Source: Alopecurus myosuroides
Taxonomy: Eukaryota > Streptophyta > Magnoliopsida > Poales > Poaceae
DNA length: 64,000 bases
NCBI GenBank assembly: GCA_028641055.1
Contig: CM054057.1
Location: forward strand, 579,935,940 to 579,999,939
Reading direction: 5' to 3'
Position 1 is the first letter of the stretch. Each line of letters begins with the position of its first letter. A model generated the notes under the pieces. It saw only the letters and a list, made by a program, of their open reading frames with translations. It did no database searches and was not told the DNA's origin. The position numbers and the translations under genes were made by a program. Below are positions 31,612 to 42,482 of this stretch, piece by piece.

Positions 31612-33600
31612 GCTTGTTCTACAGCGTGCCCCTCTTCCTTGGGAAGTTCTCCATGCTTTTCTTGTGAGGGAACTTAAACTTGACATTCCCTTCCTTGGAG
31701 TCTATGACTGCACCTGTAGTACGAAGAAAAGGTCTACCCAAAATAATAGGACTAGGGGATTTATCCCCATATCCATAATAATGAAATCAACGGGTACGAA
31801 AGTCATGTGCAATTCAATCATAACATCTTTTACTTGTCCTACAGCATGTTTAGTAGAGTTATCAGCAAGGACAAATTCACTTGAGCACTTTTCTAAATTT
31901 TCTAGTTCTAGCAATTCATATAATTCTTTAGAGAGTACCGATACACTAGAACCTAGATCTAACATAGGATGGTGAATTTCTTTTCCAATTGAAACTAGCA
32001 CCTTGGGGATCCATGCATCCCCAAGCTTAGGAGGTATCATGGCCTCATTCTTGTACCTAGCAATTTTTTCTTGCAAGACATGATTAGGAATATAAGATCC
32101 AAAGCCAGGTTGATTAACATTTATAGTGGGATCAGTAGCAAATTTTTGTAGAGTAGCAATAAGTTCTTGCAAACTAATTTTTTCTAAATCAAGCAATGGA
32201 TCCTTAATTTCAGTAAGCATCATAATTTCCTCTACTTTACTCTCTAATTTAGCTAGCATGCTTGATTCATGAGGACTAATTTCATCTTTGCTAGCAAGAT
32301 AAGACATATATGGAAGTAAATATTCAGGGTACTTCACTATTTCATTCAAAGTTTCTTCTAAGCTAGTAGGGACATGCTCACTTGTATTCTCGACAATATG
32401 ATCTATATTTTCAATAATAGGAGCAGCAATAGTAATAGAATTCATTCCTACACTAGGTTGTGCTTGTGGCTTTACTGCTGACATGCTTAATAGATTTGCT
32501 TGATTATCAGCTAATTTTGACAATGCTTTATCTAAATTCGAAGATTGAAGTTGCAATCCTTTAATATCACTACTAATGGATGCAATAGACTTATTTAACT
32601 CATGTATCATAGCATTGTGACTAGCAACTTGTTCCATAAGCAATTTATTAGATTCAGAAATTCCACTAGAAGGCTTCCACTTATTTTCATTAGCATTAGG
32701 ATATGTAACAAAACGTTTATTTGGCACATAAGGAGGTTTACTATATGAATTGTAAGAATTAACAAAACCATTGCTACCATAATTCCTAACAAAATTAACA
32801 TCCACACTTTCAGAATTACTAGCAACTAGCTCCTGCAAAGGCACATTCTCCATATTTTGTTTATTAATAAAAGCAAGAATAGTGTCCATTTTAGAAGACA
32901 AATCATTGGTTTCTTCAATTGAGTTTATTTTCTTAGTGGGATTAGGTGTTGTTTCAGTATTCCATTGACTATAATTTTGCAATATGCTTTCTAATATGCT
33001 CTTAGCCTCTCCTACAGTTTTACTCATAAAGGCACCTCCAGCAGCAGAATCAAGTATATTTCTAGACATGTAGTTTAAACCATTATAAAAATAGTGTAGT
33101 ATGGTACATTCATTTACTCCATGTTATGGGCATGTTCTAATCATTAATTTAATTCTATCCCATGCCATGGCTACATGTTCATTATCATTTTGCCTAAATG
33201 AGAGGATATTATTCCTATTTTGCAAAATTTTAACGGGAGGATAATATTTCTTAATGAAAGCTTCTTTTAAATCATCCCAAGACTTTATACTAGCTGTAGG
33301 TAGTGAAAGTAACCATTATTTAGCCTTTCCTCTAAGTGAAAAAGGAAATAATTTCAGTTTTAAAACACTACTTTCCACATTTTTAAATTTTTGTATATCA
33401 CATATTTCCATGAAATCATGAAGATGCATAGAGGCATCCTCCATAGCACTACCACCAAATTGCTCTCTAGTAATTAAATTCAATAAACTAGGACTTACTT
33501 CATAGCTTTCAGCTTGTATTTCAGGTGTAGTAATTGGCCTAGCAATGAATTGGTCATTGGGTGTATTTGTGTAGTCACTTAATTTAGTTCTATCACCCAT
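31612..33600 (-). pseudogene. Gypsy unit 2 Gag-protease
   Basis: Same domain order as unit 1, from MGDRTKLSDYTNTPND at 33600. It shares the TAA after LRGKAK. An indel near 33125 (CATGTTATGGGCATG versus CATGTGATTGGCATG) breaks the Gag core. From 33069 to about 31780 the frame is open, without the second stop of unit 1 (SLQELIATLQ). It loses frame inside the protease because a C5 run in unit 1 is C4 here (TTTATCCCCAT near 31765), so GRPFLRITG is out of frame. Not functional. Confidence 0.9.
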
Positions 33601-33918
33601 TTTAACAGTTTTTATGTAGTTTTTAATTTTTTATGAAAAACAAAAGTAAAGTAACTAAGCAAATTCGAAATACTAAAATAAACTAGATAACTAAATGCAA
33701 AACTAAAATGCAAACTAAAATAAAATATGCAAGACAAAACAGAAAACAAGAACAAAAACAAAAACAAGACAAGAAACAAAACAATCTACTTGAAAGAAGG
33801 TGGAGATAGAAAGGACGGTACTCACGTAGGTGCAACCTCCCCAAGCTTAGGTGTTTGCACACCTTGTTGGTGATGAAGACTTCTTGTGAGCTCCCTTGTA
33901 CAACTCCTTCACCTATGG

Positions 33919-33937
33919 CTCCCCGGCAACGGCGCCA
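33919..33937 (-). other. Primer-binding site, gypsy unit 2
   Basis: TGGCGCCGTTGCCGGGGAG on the minus strand, 10 nt from the LTR end. Confidence 0.85.
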
Positions 33938-33947
33938 GAAAAACGCT

Positions 33948-35657
33948 TGATGGCTAGGTTGAGACTCCAAGTGCAGAGTGTGTAGCTAGTGGCAAGCCTT
34001 ATTCCCCACGAGGGTGACTCGGGGGTTTATATCAAACTCTTGGGGAGCTAGTATTTCAGCAGTTGTCTTCCAAGCTTCCTCTAGGATCCTGCAAACAAGT
34101 AGAGAATTTTGTGCCCTCAACCTCACCAAGTGGTTGTCAAGCACAAGGTGTGAGACTTCTAAATTGCAATGCAAAACTGAAAGTAAATGTGCAATAATTA
34201 AATCTACTACTAAATGCAAATGAGAAAATAAATATGCAATGGATTGTTTTTGTATTTTTGTGATGCAAGTGGTGATGGAGATAATGTAAATTCGAATTGG
34301 AGATGCAAGTAAAGTAAAGTGCAAGTAAAGTAAATTGCAGCAAAGTAACTAGAGTGTTTTCTTATAATTAAAATAGGACCGGGTTCATGGTTTCACACTT
34401 GCATTCTCTCAAATAAAGTGGTAGACGGTGGACATAAAGAATTACATGTGAGATTACAATAACATGTTTAACATTGGGTACTTTCATATGGGCATCACGT
34501 CCTAGCATAGAGATCTCTACGGTCATATTGATCCCTCTTATACTCCACCAAGATGCGAAATAAATCATAACACCTCGATAATTAAGGAAAAACCAGAGTA
34601 TAGCTTTAAGCAATGTGACATGAAGTTGAAGTAATAACTTGCTAGATCTAGTCATGGAGATTGATTAGTGTCACTTCAAATCCCCGGTAACACGGTACTC
34701 CTTTTTATCCCTAGTGAGGTAACTAAGAAAGGTTTAACAAAACCTAAGTGGATCGCTGAACTTCTGTCACTTTCACAGCACTAGCCACCCCCCTGTTACT
34801 CCAACTAATGCACCCATCACCCCACACACGCTCTCAAGAACTAGATTGATCAAAGCTAGCAAATAAGAACGGGGTACATAAGATACATCTACTCAAATAA
34901 CTCAAGAGAAACAATTGCAATCTCAGATTGAATAACTCATAGAAAAGATCCACCACATAGGAATTACAACGGTGCCCGTAATCATGTGAGGCAGCTCATA
35001 CGGATCTAATTAGTGAAGCACATAGAGAGAGAGATACAAGTGCTACTTCCACAAACCCATAGCCCTGGGGTGGACTACTCTCTCTTCATGGAGATGTCGA
35101 TGGAGATGACGTTGGAGGGGTAGGAGATCACACCAGCGGCGCCCCGCCGGATTTTTCCCCCTCCAATCTCGAACTTCTGGTCTCTGTTTTGGTGTTTCGG
35201 TGTTTCGGCGGCGCTCTCCTCCGTAAGGGTACGGGGGACCCTTTTTATAGTCGGTTTTAGGTCAAGACGGAGTCGGTAAGTCGAAGATGGAAGGAATTGG
35301 GGCCACAGGGCCAAAAGGGGGCCTCTCACGCGGCCAAGGAATCTGGCCGCGTGGAGGGTCCTCTTTTGGGCCTCCTTGCCCAATTCTCGTGGATCCTTCG
35401 CCCGCAAGTCTTCTCCTTCCAAGAAAATGACCCCCGCAGATTTTCAGGTGACTTCGCGGAAGTTTGCCCCCTGAAACGTCAAAAATATAGAAAACGGGGT
35501 TTTTGACAGGCAGGGTTAATTCCATAAAAGTTGGGGGACTTTGTAATTTAACCCCAAAATACTATAAAACGTTGAATTATACCCTTATATGATGCAATAT
35601 GTAATAGAAAACCATGTGAAAATATGCAAAATTCATCTATGCATTTTACATGCATCA
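33948..35657 (-). repeat. Gypsy array LTR c (1710 bp)
   Basis: Outer (5' in element sense) LTR, ending at 35657 and followed by the target duplication GACCT and the continuation of the copia Gag. Confidence 0.93.
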
Positions 35658-37356
35658 GACCTCATCGGATCTCTTGCTATGGAAGAGAAGGCGAGAGAAA
35701 AGGATACACGTGCTCGGGTTGCTGAGGTAGGTTCTGCTTCCCATGCGGTACAGAAGAAACACTACCCTCCCAACAAGCCTAAATATAACAAGAAGAAATC
35801 TGAGGGTAAAGGCAAACCCGATGGCAAGTTTAAGCCGTCGCACTCTACCAACTTCAAGAAGCGGAAGGGGTCATGTCACGTTTGTGGTAAACTGACTCAT
35901 TAGGCTCCAAAATGCCCTTGACGGTATGAGTTGCAGCAGCAGGACAACAGCGGAAAGACCGCTAATGTTGTCATGGCTGACATTGAGATGAAGGATTCTG
36001 GGTACGGTATAGTTCCTACTATTCTTTCAGTTTTTCATTCACCTAAATGGTTAATCGACACAGGTGCCAATGTACATGTTTGTGCCGATGCTTCCATGTT
36101 CTCTACTTATCAGGTAACGGGGACTTCCCCCGTGCTGATTGGGAACGGGTCTCATGCTACTGTTCGTGGTGTTGGTATGGTCGATCTGAAGTTTACTTCG
36201 GGGAAGATCGTGTGACTGAAGAACGTTCATCATGTGCCCTCCATCAATAAAAATCTCGTCAGCGGTTCATCTGTGTCAAGATGGTTTTAAGTTGGTTTTC
36301 GAGTCTAATAAAGTTGTAATTTCTAAGTATGGACAATTTATTGGTAAAGGCTATGAGTGCAGAGGCTTGTTCCGCTTATCCTTGTCAGATATTTGCACCA
36401 AAGTTATTAATCATGTTTGCCACGATAATGGTTCTGATGTTTGGCATTCACGACTTTGTCATATTAATTTTGGTTGCATGACGTGATTAGCAAATATGAG
36501 TTTAATTCCGAAATTCAGTACTATTGAAGGTTCCAAATGTCAATTGTGTGTTCAAACTAAGCAACCTCGCAAATCTCATAAGACGGCGGAGGCGAAAGAC
36601 TTGGCATCACTAGAACTTATACATTCTGATCTTTGTGAGATGAATGGCGTATTAACAAAATGTGGAAAGAAATATTTCATGACACTTATTGATGACTCCA
36701 CTAGATATTGGTATGTGTATCTTCCGAAATCAAAAGATGAAGCTCTAACTTATTTCAAGAACTATAAGGCCGAAGCTGAGAACCAACTTGATCGTAAAAT
36801 TAAACAGCTTAGGTCTGATCGTGGTGGAGAATATTTTTCCAACGAGTTTAATTCTTTTTGTGCTGAAAACGGTATTATTCACGAGAGGACGCCTCTCTAC
36901 TCACCTCAGTCAAATGGGGTGGCTGAAAGAAAGAACCGAACACTGTCTGATTTGGTTAACGTCATGTTGGATACTTCGGGTCTCTCCAAGGCATGGTTGG
37001 GGGAGGCGCTAATGACTGCGTGTCATGTCCTAAACTGAGTCCCACAAAGAATAAAACTACTACTCCATTTGAGGAATGGGAAAGGAAAAGGTTGAAACTC
37101 TCCTACCTACATAATTGGGGTTATTTCGCAAAAGTCAATATACCAATTCCCAAAAAGCGCAAGTTTGGACCAAAAACCGTAGATTGTGTTCTTCTAGGCT
37201 ATGCTTTTAATAGTATTAGTTATACATTCTTGATAGTAAAATCTGAGGTATCCGACATGCATGTTGGTAGGATTATGGAGTCGAACGATGCGACTTTCTT
37301 GGAGAACATATTTCCTATGAAGGGATATGCCTAGCTCATCAAATCAGGAGAAACAT
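35658..37356 (+). pseudogene. Copia unit 1: Gag end, protease, integrase
   Basis: Continues the Gag (LIGS..MEEKAREKDTRARVAEVG) to a zinc knuckle CHVCGKLTH-APKC with TAG (35901) in place of the Trp codon. The protease retains LIDTGANVHVCAD (Asp at 36057). TGA at 36213 interrupts GKIVRLKNVHHVPS. The pre-integrase/integrase region has WHSRLCHINF, CQLCVQ, LIHSDLCEMNG, MTLIDDSTRY, LRSDRGGEYFSNEF and ERTPLYSPQSNGVAERKNR, and so keeps the zinc and catalytic motifs. A further frameshift lies near 37035. It ends where the Tat-like element is inserted at AACAT. Confidence 0.9.
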
Positions 37357-37834
37357 TGACAGGGGGATGCTAACCCGGTAGGCCAAGCTCCAAGGAATAA
37401 CCCGGCTCAAGGGATGATGTGCAGGATCCGGCTAAGGATAGGGAAATTTGTGAAGGCCCAAGCTTGTAGGCCCAATGACCCGGATTGTGGGTTACTGTAA
37501 AGGCAAGTTAGGGTTAGTGCATCGCGTCCGGGTAGGATTCAGGATACGCCTTGTAGAACAAGTCAGGGGGTACGGGTGCTTTATAAACCGACCCCCGGAT
37601 GTAGTTTAGACAGAGATCTAAGAACCCTAGCAATATCGTGTGATATCGAGCATCCAGTGAAAACCCTAATCGAATTATCGTATCGAGAATAGAGATCCGG
37701 CGACTTCGATTGCCGGCTATCAGATCAAGTTGTACCATGTCTTCCCTTGAGCTAAACCCTCTCCGAAACGCCTGTGTCGACTTGCCCCAAGATCAGTTAC
37801 CCCTGGTAACATCTGCCGTGATTATCCCACGACA
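37357..37834 (+). repeat. Tat-like element 5' LTR
   Basis: TGACAGGGGG...CCCACGACA. TATAAA is at 37582-37587. An ATG at 37737 opens the Gag frame that continues past the LTR end. Confidence 0.93.
37582..37587 (+). promoter_or_regulatory. TATA box of the Tat-like LTR
   Basis: GCTTTATAAACCG lies 155 bp before the ATG at 37737. Transcription starting about 30 bp downstream would place that ATG in the mRNA leader as the first substantial AUG. Confidence 0.55.
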
Positions 37835-40800
37835 GTTGGCGCCCACCGTGGGGCCTGCGTCCAAAGGTGTCTACATCACGGGAGAAGCTCGGAAGGGCAT
37901 GGAGAATCTTGTCATCGGCGAGATCTACATCGACCACGAAGGAGAAAAGGTGGTGGACGATTCCGGCTGGGGGCCGGAGTCGGATCACCTCGAAACCGGA
38001 TCCGTCGTGACAATCGGCCGGATCAGCGTCTTCATCGGTATGGTATGTGCTTCCAATTCGGTCCCTGACAACGTTGGATCTGATTCTATGCCAGGAAAAG
38101 CCACGTCTATCCGATCAGATGATGAAGAATCAACGGGAACGACATATCCGGCAGAAGAAATCATCGCGGAGTGGGAACAGCCGGAGGAGCCGGCATGGAC
38201 CCCACGCGACCGGGCCCAAGGAGAAGATGACACCGGGTCTATCCTGGATCTACTGGAAAACCGGTATGCGGAGAACGGTGAGGAGGAACAGCCTGAATTT
38301 ACACCGGATATCGTGCGCCGAGTTGCAGTCTATGCAGCCCCCGCGGCCAACCAAGGAAACACAGCCGCGGCATCAGTCGGGGCGGCTCAGGCAGTGGCCC
38401 AGCAACAGGGCGCGGTTAACGGAGACCCGGTCTTGACCCGGGTCGATGGAGAGTCAGCATCGGTCACCAGTCGCGCAGCAGATGAGGAGCAACACGCCAA
38501 CATGTTCGGGTTTCAAGCAAACCGGACACCAGGGCGGGTCCCTCGAATCCGCGTCACCCCCCTGTTCGATAATAATTTGATTTTGGATCCTACAGTCCTC
38601 GCCACCGTTATCACCCCAGAAAACGCGGCAGAGCGTGTTAGAGATCTGGATGTGGCTCGTCGTGCATTGGAACAGCAAAGAAGGCAAGTGGAAGCAGATA
38701 GACAGGGGATGGCCACCCGACGGCGCGAGCTAGATGCGTTGGAAACCCGGCTTCGAGAGGAAACGTCCAGGATACATCAAAGGCACCACACCAGGTTGCC
38801 AGCAACGGGCGGGGTTATTAATCCGGCTAATTTATTCGTCACGCCTCAGGACCAACCGATACCAGTGGTGAATCAGGGAACCGCACCCCAACAGATGACA
38901 GCAGCGACACATCCGGCGAATGAACGGACCGGGTTACACCCACCGCAAACTAGAGTCACAACCGGCAACGATCTACTGCCGCCGCCACCATCACGATTCC
39001 GCACGCCAGTCGGCCACTACAACAATACTATGGACAACGTATATGCGGCGACACTCGCATTGAATCAAATACCTGTGGGAGAGTCGCCCCATGCAGAGAA
39101 GACTCGGCAAGCCATCGAGCTGTTGCACACTGCGGTGGCACAGCAAGCCAATTACCCGGATCACAGAAGCGGTATGCACGGGACGCCATACGTCAGCCAG
39201 CAGCAAGGGAATATACAAACAAGTTCAGCACGGCGGAGGGAAGAGCAGCAGCAAATGCCGCCTCCTCCCCGCGCTCAGGCAGCATCAGCAGCACAGGCCG
39301 TCGTGGACAGTTCTAGGGCTCGGAGGGCCGCGGCCGGGTCTGCAGCGCATGGACCTCCCGCAGCACCGCGCCCAGACGCGCCCCCCGCGGCATCACACGT
39401 TTCTAGAGCAAGGCCGGCTTCAACCATTCTTGCGGGACCCAAGTGTCTCTCGGACAATATTAGAGCTGAACCTTACCCGGAAAAGTTCAAAGAGCTAGGG
39501 AAAGTAGTGAATTATGAGCCAACCATGGATCCCGAAACATGGCTAAGCGGTTACGAGATGGCAATGTCAATCCGCAACGCGTCCGAGAACCTCCAAGCCA
39601 AGTTCATGTATCTGATGATGTCGGAAGGAGCAGCAAAATTGTGGTTCACCAATCTACCAGAGGGATCGATCAAGTCTTGGGAGGAATTGAAGACCGCGTT
39701 TATCAAGCACTTTCACGGGACCTGCAGGAAATTATTCACTATTGATGATCTAGAACGATGCGTCCAGAAGAAGGGAGAATCGGCGCGCAGTTGGGTGCGC
39801 CGGGTTATGGAGATACTTCACTCATCCACGGATATCCAGCCCAAGGATGCACTACAGGCCATGGCAAAAACATGCAAGTATATACCTTTAGTGCAAAAGT
39901 TAACTCGCATGAAGTCCAGTCGAAATGCGTCGGAAGTCACAATGGGAGAATTGATGGATGCGTGCAACAAACACGCTGCGACAGATGCTACAGAAGAAGA
40001 AGCTGATGACAAGAAGACAAAAGCAAACACAAGCGGTAATGGAAGAACCGGCAACGGAACAGCGTCAGGTAACAATGGAAATAGCCAGAACAAGCGCCCT
40101 TTCGAAGGAGGCTCCGAGTTTGTCGCCAACACAGAAGCCGGGTCTTCGAGGCCAAGAGCAGAAGGAAATTTCAACGGAGGTAACCACAATGGAGGAAACT
40201 ATCAAGGTCCACCAAGGCCGGGTAACAATTGGGACATATTCAGGATGGCATGTCCGAAGCACAGCAGGAATGGCAGGCCAGCTAACCACTCCCTAGAACA
40301 GTGCGCCGATTTACAAAGATGGAAAAATGAGGAAGTACACAGAGCTATGCGAGGTGCAGGGCGGGGAGGAGGACCGGGTCCAGGGGCAAACCCGGGCAAC
40401 GGCCCACCCCCAGCTGGTAACCCGGCGGCTGGAAATCAAGGTAATAACCAAGGGGGGGCAGGAGGCTTCCAGGCTAACCCCAAACAATTGGGTCAATATC
40501 ATGTGCATACCACAGGAGGCTCTAACAAGGACAAAAAGATACTGAAGCAAGCAGTCAACTCAGTTTCGTTAGCCGTCCCAAGATACTTGAGATGGTCAGA
40601 ACAGGAGGTAACATGGAGCAGAAGGGATCACCCGGAAAGAGTGGAACACCCAGGAGTCTTGGCACTAGTAGTCGCACCGCAAGTTAATGGGTACGAACTG
40701 AAGAAGGTTTTAATGGATGGTGGAAGCAGCATCAATATACTGTATTGGGAAACCTTCCTACGCATGGGTCTCAAGGAATCTCAACTGCAAAAAAGCTCAA

Positions 40801-41066
40801 CAGTTTTTCATGGGATAGTGCCGGGTCATTCAGCATGCCCCGAGGGAAAAATCGCGTTGGAGGTAGCTTTCGGAGAATCAAAGGATAACTATCGAATTGA
40901 GTGGCTCACCTTTGAGGTAGTGAAATTACGCAGCCCCTATCACGCGCTATTTGGAAGGCCGGCTTATGCCAAATTCATGGCTAGGCCGTGTTACGTATAC
41001 CTACAGCTAAAGATCCCGGGTCCCAAAGACCATTACCATACATGGAAATCGAGACATAGCAGCTGA
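37737..41066 (+). CDS. Gag-protease of the Tat-like element; starts inside the LTR
   Basis: One open frame of 1109 residues from the ATG at 37737 (MSSLELNPL) across the LTR end and primer site. The first ATG beyond the primer site is at 37899 (MENLVIGEI), the conservative alternative. A long Pro/Gln/Ala-rich N-terminal half has a basic helix (RRALEQQRRQVEADRQG). The Gag core is YEPTMDPETWLSGYEMAM...AAKLWFTNLPEGSI (about 39515-39675) to MKSSRNASEVTMGELMDACN. A Cys/His motif CPKHSRNGRPANHSLEQC lies near 40250, followed by a Gly/Asn-rich stretch. The protease has VLMDGGSSINILY near 40710 and HALFGRPAYAKFMA near 40950. A one-base loss near 41033 ends the frame early; TITIHGNRDIAAECDEG continues one frame over. 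Confidence 0.8.
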   Translation: MSSLELNPLRNACVDLPQDQLPLVTSAVIIPRQLAPTVGPASKGVYITGEARKGMENLVIGEIYIDHEGEKVVDDSGWGPESDHLETGSVVTIGRISVFIGMVCASNSVPDNVGSDSMPGKATSIRSDDEESTGTTYPAEEIIAEWEQPEEPAWTPRDRAQGEDDTGSILDLLENRYAENGEEEQPEFTPDIVRRVAVYAAPAANQGNTAAASVGAAQAVAQQQGAVNGDPVLTRVDGESASVTSRAADEEQHANMFGFQANRTPGRVPRIRVTPLFDNNLILDPTVLATVITPENAAERVRDLDVARRALEQQRRQVEADRQGMATRRRELDALETRLREETSRIHQRHHTRLPATGGVINPANLFVTPQDQPIPVVNQGTAPQQMTAATHPANERTGLHPPQTRVTTGNDLLPPPPSRFRTPVGHYNNTMDNVYAATLALNQIPVGESPHAEKTRQAIELLHTAVAQQANYPDHRSGMHGTPYVSQQQGNIQTSSARRREEQQQMPPPPRAQAASAAQAVVDSSRARRAAAGSAAHGPPAAPRPDAPPAASHVSRARPASTILAGPKCLSDNIRAEPYPEKFKELGKVVNYEPTMDPETWLSGYEMAMSIRNASENLQAKFMYLMMSEGAAKLWFTNLPEGSIKSWEELKTAFIKHFHGTCRKLFTIDDLERCVQKKGESARSWVRRVMEILHSSTDIQPKDALQAMAKTCKYIPLVQKLTRMKSSRNASEVTMGELMDACNKHAATDATEEEADDKKTKANTSGNGRTGNGTASGNNGNSQNKRPFEGGSEFVANTEAGSSRPRAEGNFNGGNHNGGNYQGPPRPGNNWDIFRMACPKHSRNGRPANHSLEQCADLQRWKNEEVHRAMRGAGRGGGPGPGANPGNGPPPAGNPAAGNQGNNQGGAGGFQANPKQLGQYHVHTTGGSNKDKKILKQAVNSVSLAVPRYLRWSEQEVTWSRRDHPERVEHPGVLALVVAPQVNGYELKKVLMDGGSSINILYWETFLRMGLKESQLQKSSTVFHGIVPGHSACPEGKIALEVAFGESKDNYRIEWLTFEVVKLRSPYHALFGRPAYAKFMARPCYVYLQLKIPGPKDHYHTWKSRHSS
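37837..37853 (+). other. Primer-binding site of the Tat-like element
   Basis: TGGCGCCCACCGTGGGG, two bases after the LTR. It lies within the open Gag frame, encoding part of LAPTVG. Confidence 0.8.
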
Positions 41067-41424
41067 ATGTGACGAAGGAGATGCAGCAATGGCCGAGCAG
41101 GCCTGTAGAAAAGAAGAACTCAAGCATTACCGGTCTCAAGCAGACCCGGAGGATATAGCCACATCAAAAAGGCCGAGTACTGAAGGCGAAAGAACAAAAT
41201 CCAAGGCAACGCAAGATGCTAAAATGGTGGCCTTAATCGAGGATGATTCCCCCAAGCGGCCCGCTGCAAAGGAAGAAGCTACACGACCGCTTACAACCAA
41301 CCAGGTCATTGGAACACCCCACCCGGGTTGGCTAGCAAACCCGGTACTCATCAGGAAAAGGTCCAACATATGGAGAATGTGCATTGGTCAAGCCAGACCG
41401 GGACCAGTGCTTATGAGGAACTAA
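41037..41424 (+). pseudogene. Protease-RT junction and reverse-transcriptase stub
   Basis: After the frameshift near 41033 the polyprotein reads IHGNRDIAAECDEGDAA and an acidic/basic linker. It reaches the start of the reverse transcriptase, HPGWLANPVLIRKRSNIWRMCI, at about 41320-41385. The normal continuation (DYTDLNKACP type) is absent and the frame ends at 41424. About 3 kb of RT, RNase H and integrase are missing, so the element cannot copy itself. Confidence 0.75.
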
Positions 41425-42482
41425 ACAATGTAACGGGCAGCAGGTTTCAGACGCGCTCTTTCCCAACCCAGGGTACCTAAGGGGACTGGAAGGTTTTTAA
41501 TGAGGCGGCCTGCTGATCCAAAATTTCTAGTATCAATAAAGAGATGGTTATCAAGTCCTATATCATTACATCCTGATTACAAGTAAGTAGTATCCCTGCG
41601 ACATCGATAATTCAGTATCATCAAAAGCATCGATTGCATGTAGGTCTTGGGGGTTGGTTGCTCAGGTAACCAACCACTAACCCGAATGACCCGGCATAGA
41701 TAGCTATAAGTTATAAGGGCCGATTACTCGCAAACGAGCACGGCAGCAATCTTATGACTGGGCAAAGAAGCCAACTTTTCTTGACTTTTTACTTAAAGCT
41801 CGATGTGACTCGCACTAAAGTGGCATGATTCGTTCGCTTACGATTACAATCAGCCATGAAGCCCAATGGGACTTGCCTGACACTGTTCTCGTATGGATGT
41901 AACAACATGGTATCCACGCGAAAGCCGGCTTACAGTACAAGAAAGTTAAAAGGGTCATCTAAACCACAAGTTTATGCAGAGTACAAGGCTAAAAGCCGGA
42001 AACTCAACAATTATCAAGCATAACTTCAGTACTTACATGGAATGGCTTTAGGTTTGCGACTCGGTAAAAAATAATTTGTTCTCTGAGAAAGGCCACACCC
42101 CCATTACTCGAACTTTGGGTCATGGGGGCTGGGGGACTTCGAAACAGAAACAAACTACTTGGCTATCGCAGTTCGAAAAACCTCACCATCCGAGTCTTGG
42201 GGACTTAAAGAAAAAGCCCACGTATTAAAACTCCTGGTGCTCGGAAAACCGAGTCTTACAAAGGGAGCTAAAAAGAAAGCTGGGTATCAAGAACAAGTTC
42301 AAAAGAACAGACAAAATAGCACGATTATCAAAAGGCAGGGAAAGCCGCAAAAATATGTCACCGAATAGAAGTACATTACAAGTTATGGCATTGGTATCAG
42401 AAGTGCACAAGCGCACCATTGGCAGGATAAATAGTTCAAATGAAAAGGCCCCACGTGATTAAGGTATTATGACATCATCACC
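41425..42482. other. Gene-free spacer in the Tat-like element
   Basis: Contains G-rich short tracts (GGGGGCTGGGGGAC near 42124) of the type seen near the ends of such elements. No coding domain was recognised. Confidence 0.5.

Larger units (their letters stand above)
21751..35657 (-). mobile_element. Gypsy tandem array (3 LTRs, 2 internal regions), gag-protease only
   Basis: Oriented on the minus strand. LTRs lie at 21751-22803, 27532-29240 and 33948-35657; on the + strand each reads TGATGGCTAGG...ATGCATCA. The array is flanked by the 5-bp target duplication GACCT (21746-21750 and 35658-35662) in the copia Gag. Both internals have the same order: primer site, gag-protease, and about 2.4 kb without genes. 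Neither has reverse transcriptase, RNase H or integrase, so both depend on a helper element. Confidence 0.93.

Noticed and set aside
22081..35000. Long near-identical direct repeats that could be a segmental duplication or an assembly error
   Set aside because: Repeat borders coincide with LTR ends and primer sites, and a single GACCT duplication encloses the block. The copies also carry many private differences, so a retrotransposon array fits better. Read-level checking is still listed under findings.
37514..37738. 74-codon minus-strand frame in the LTR, repeated at 46998-47222
   Set aside because: It occurs in both LTRs only because LTRs are copies of each other. It is antisense to the Gag start and has no domain.
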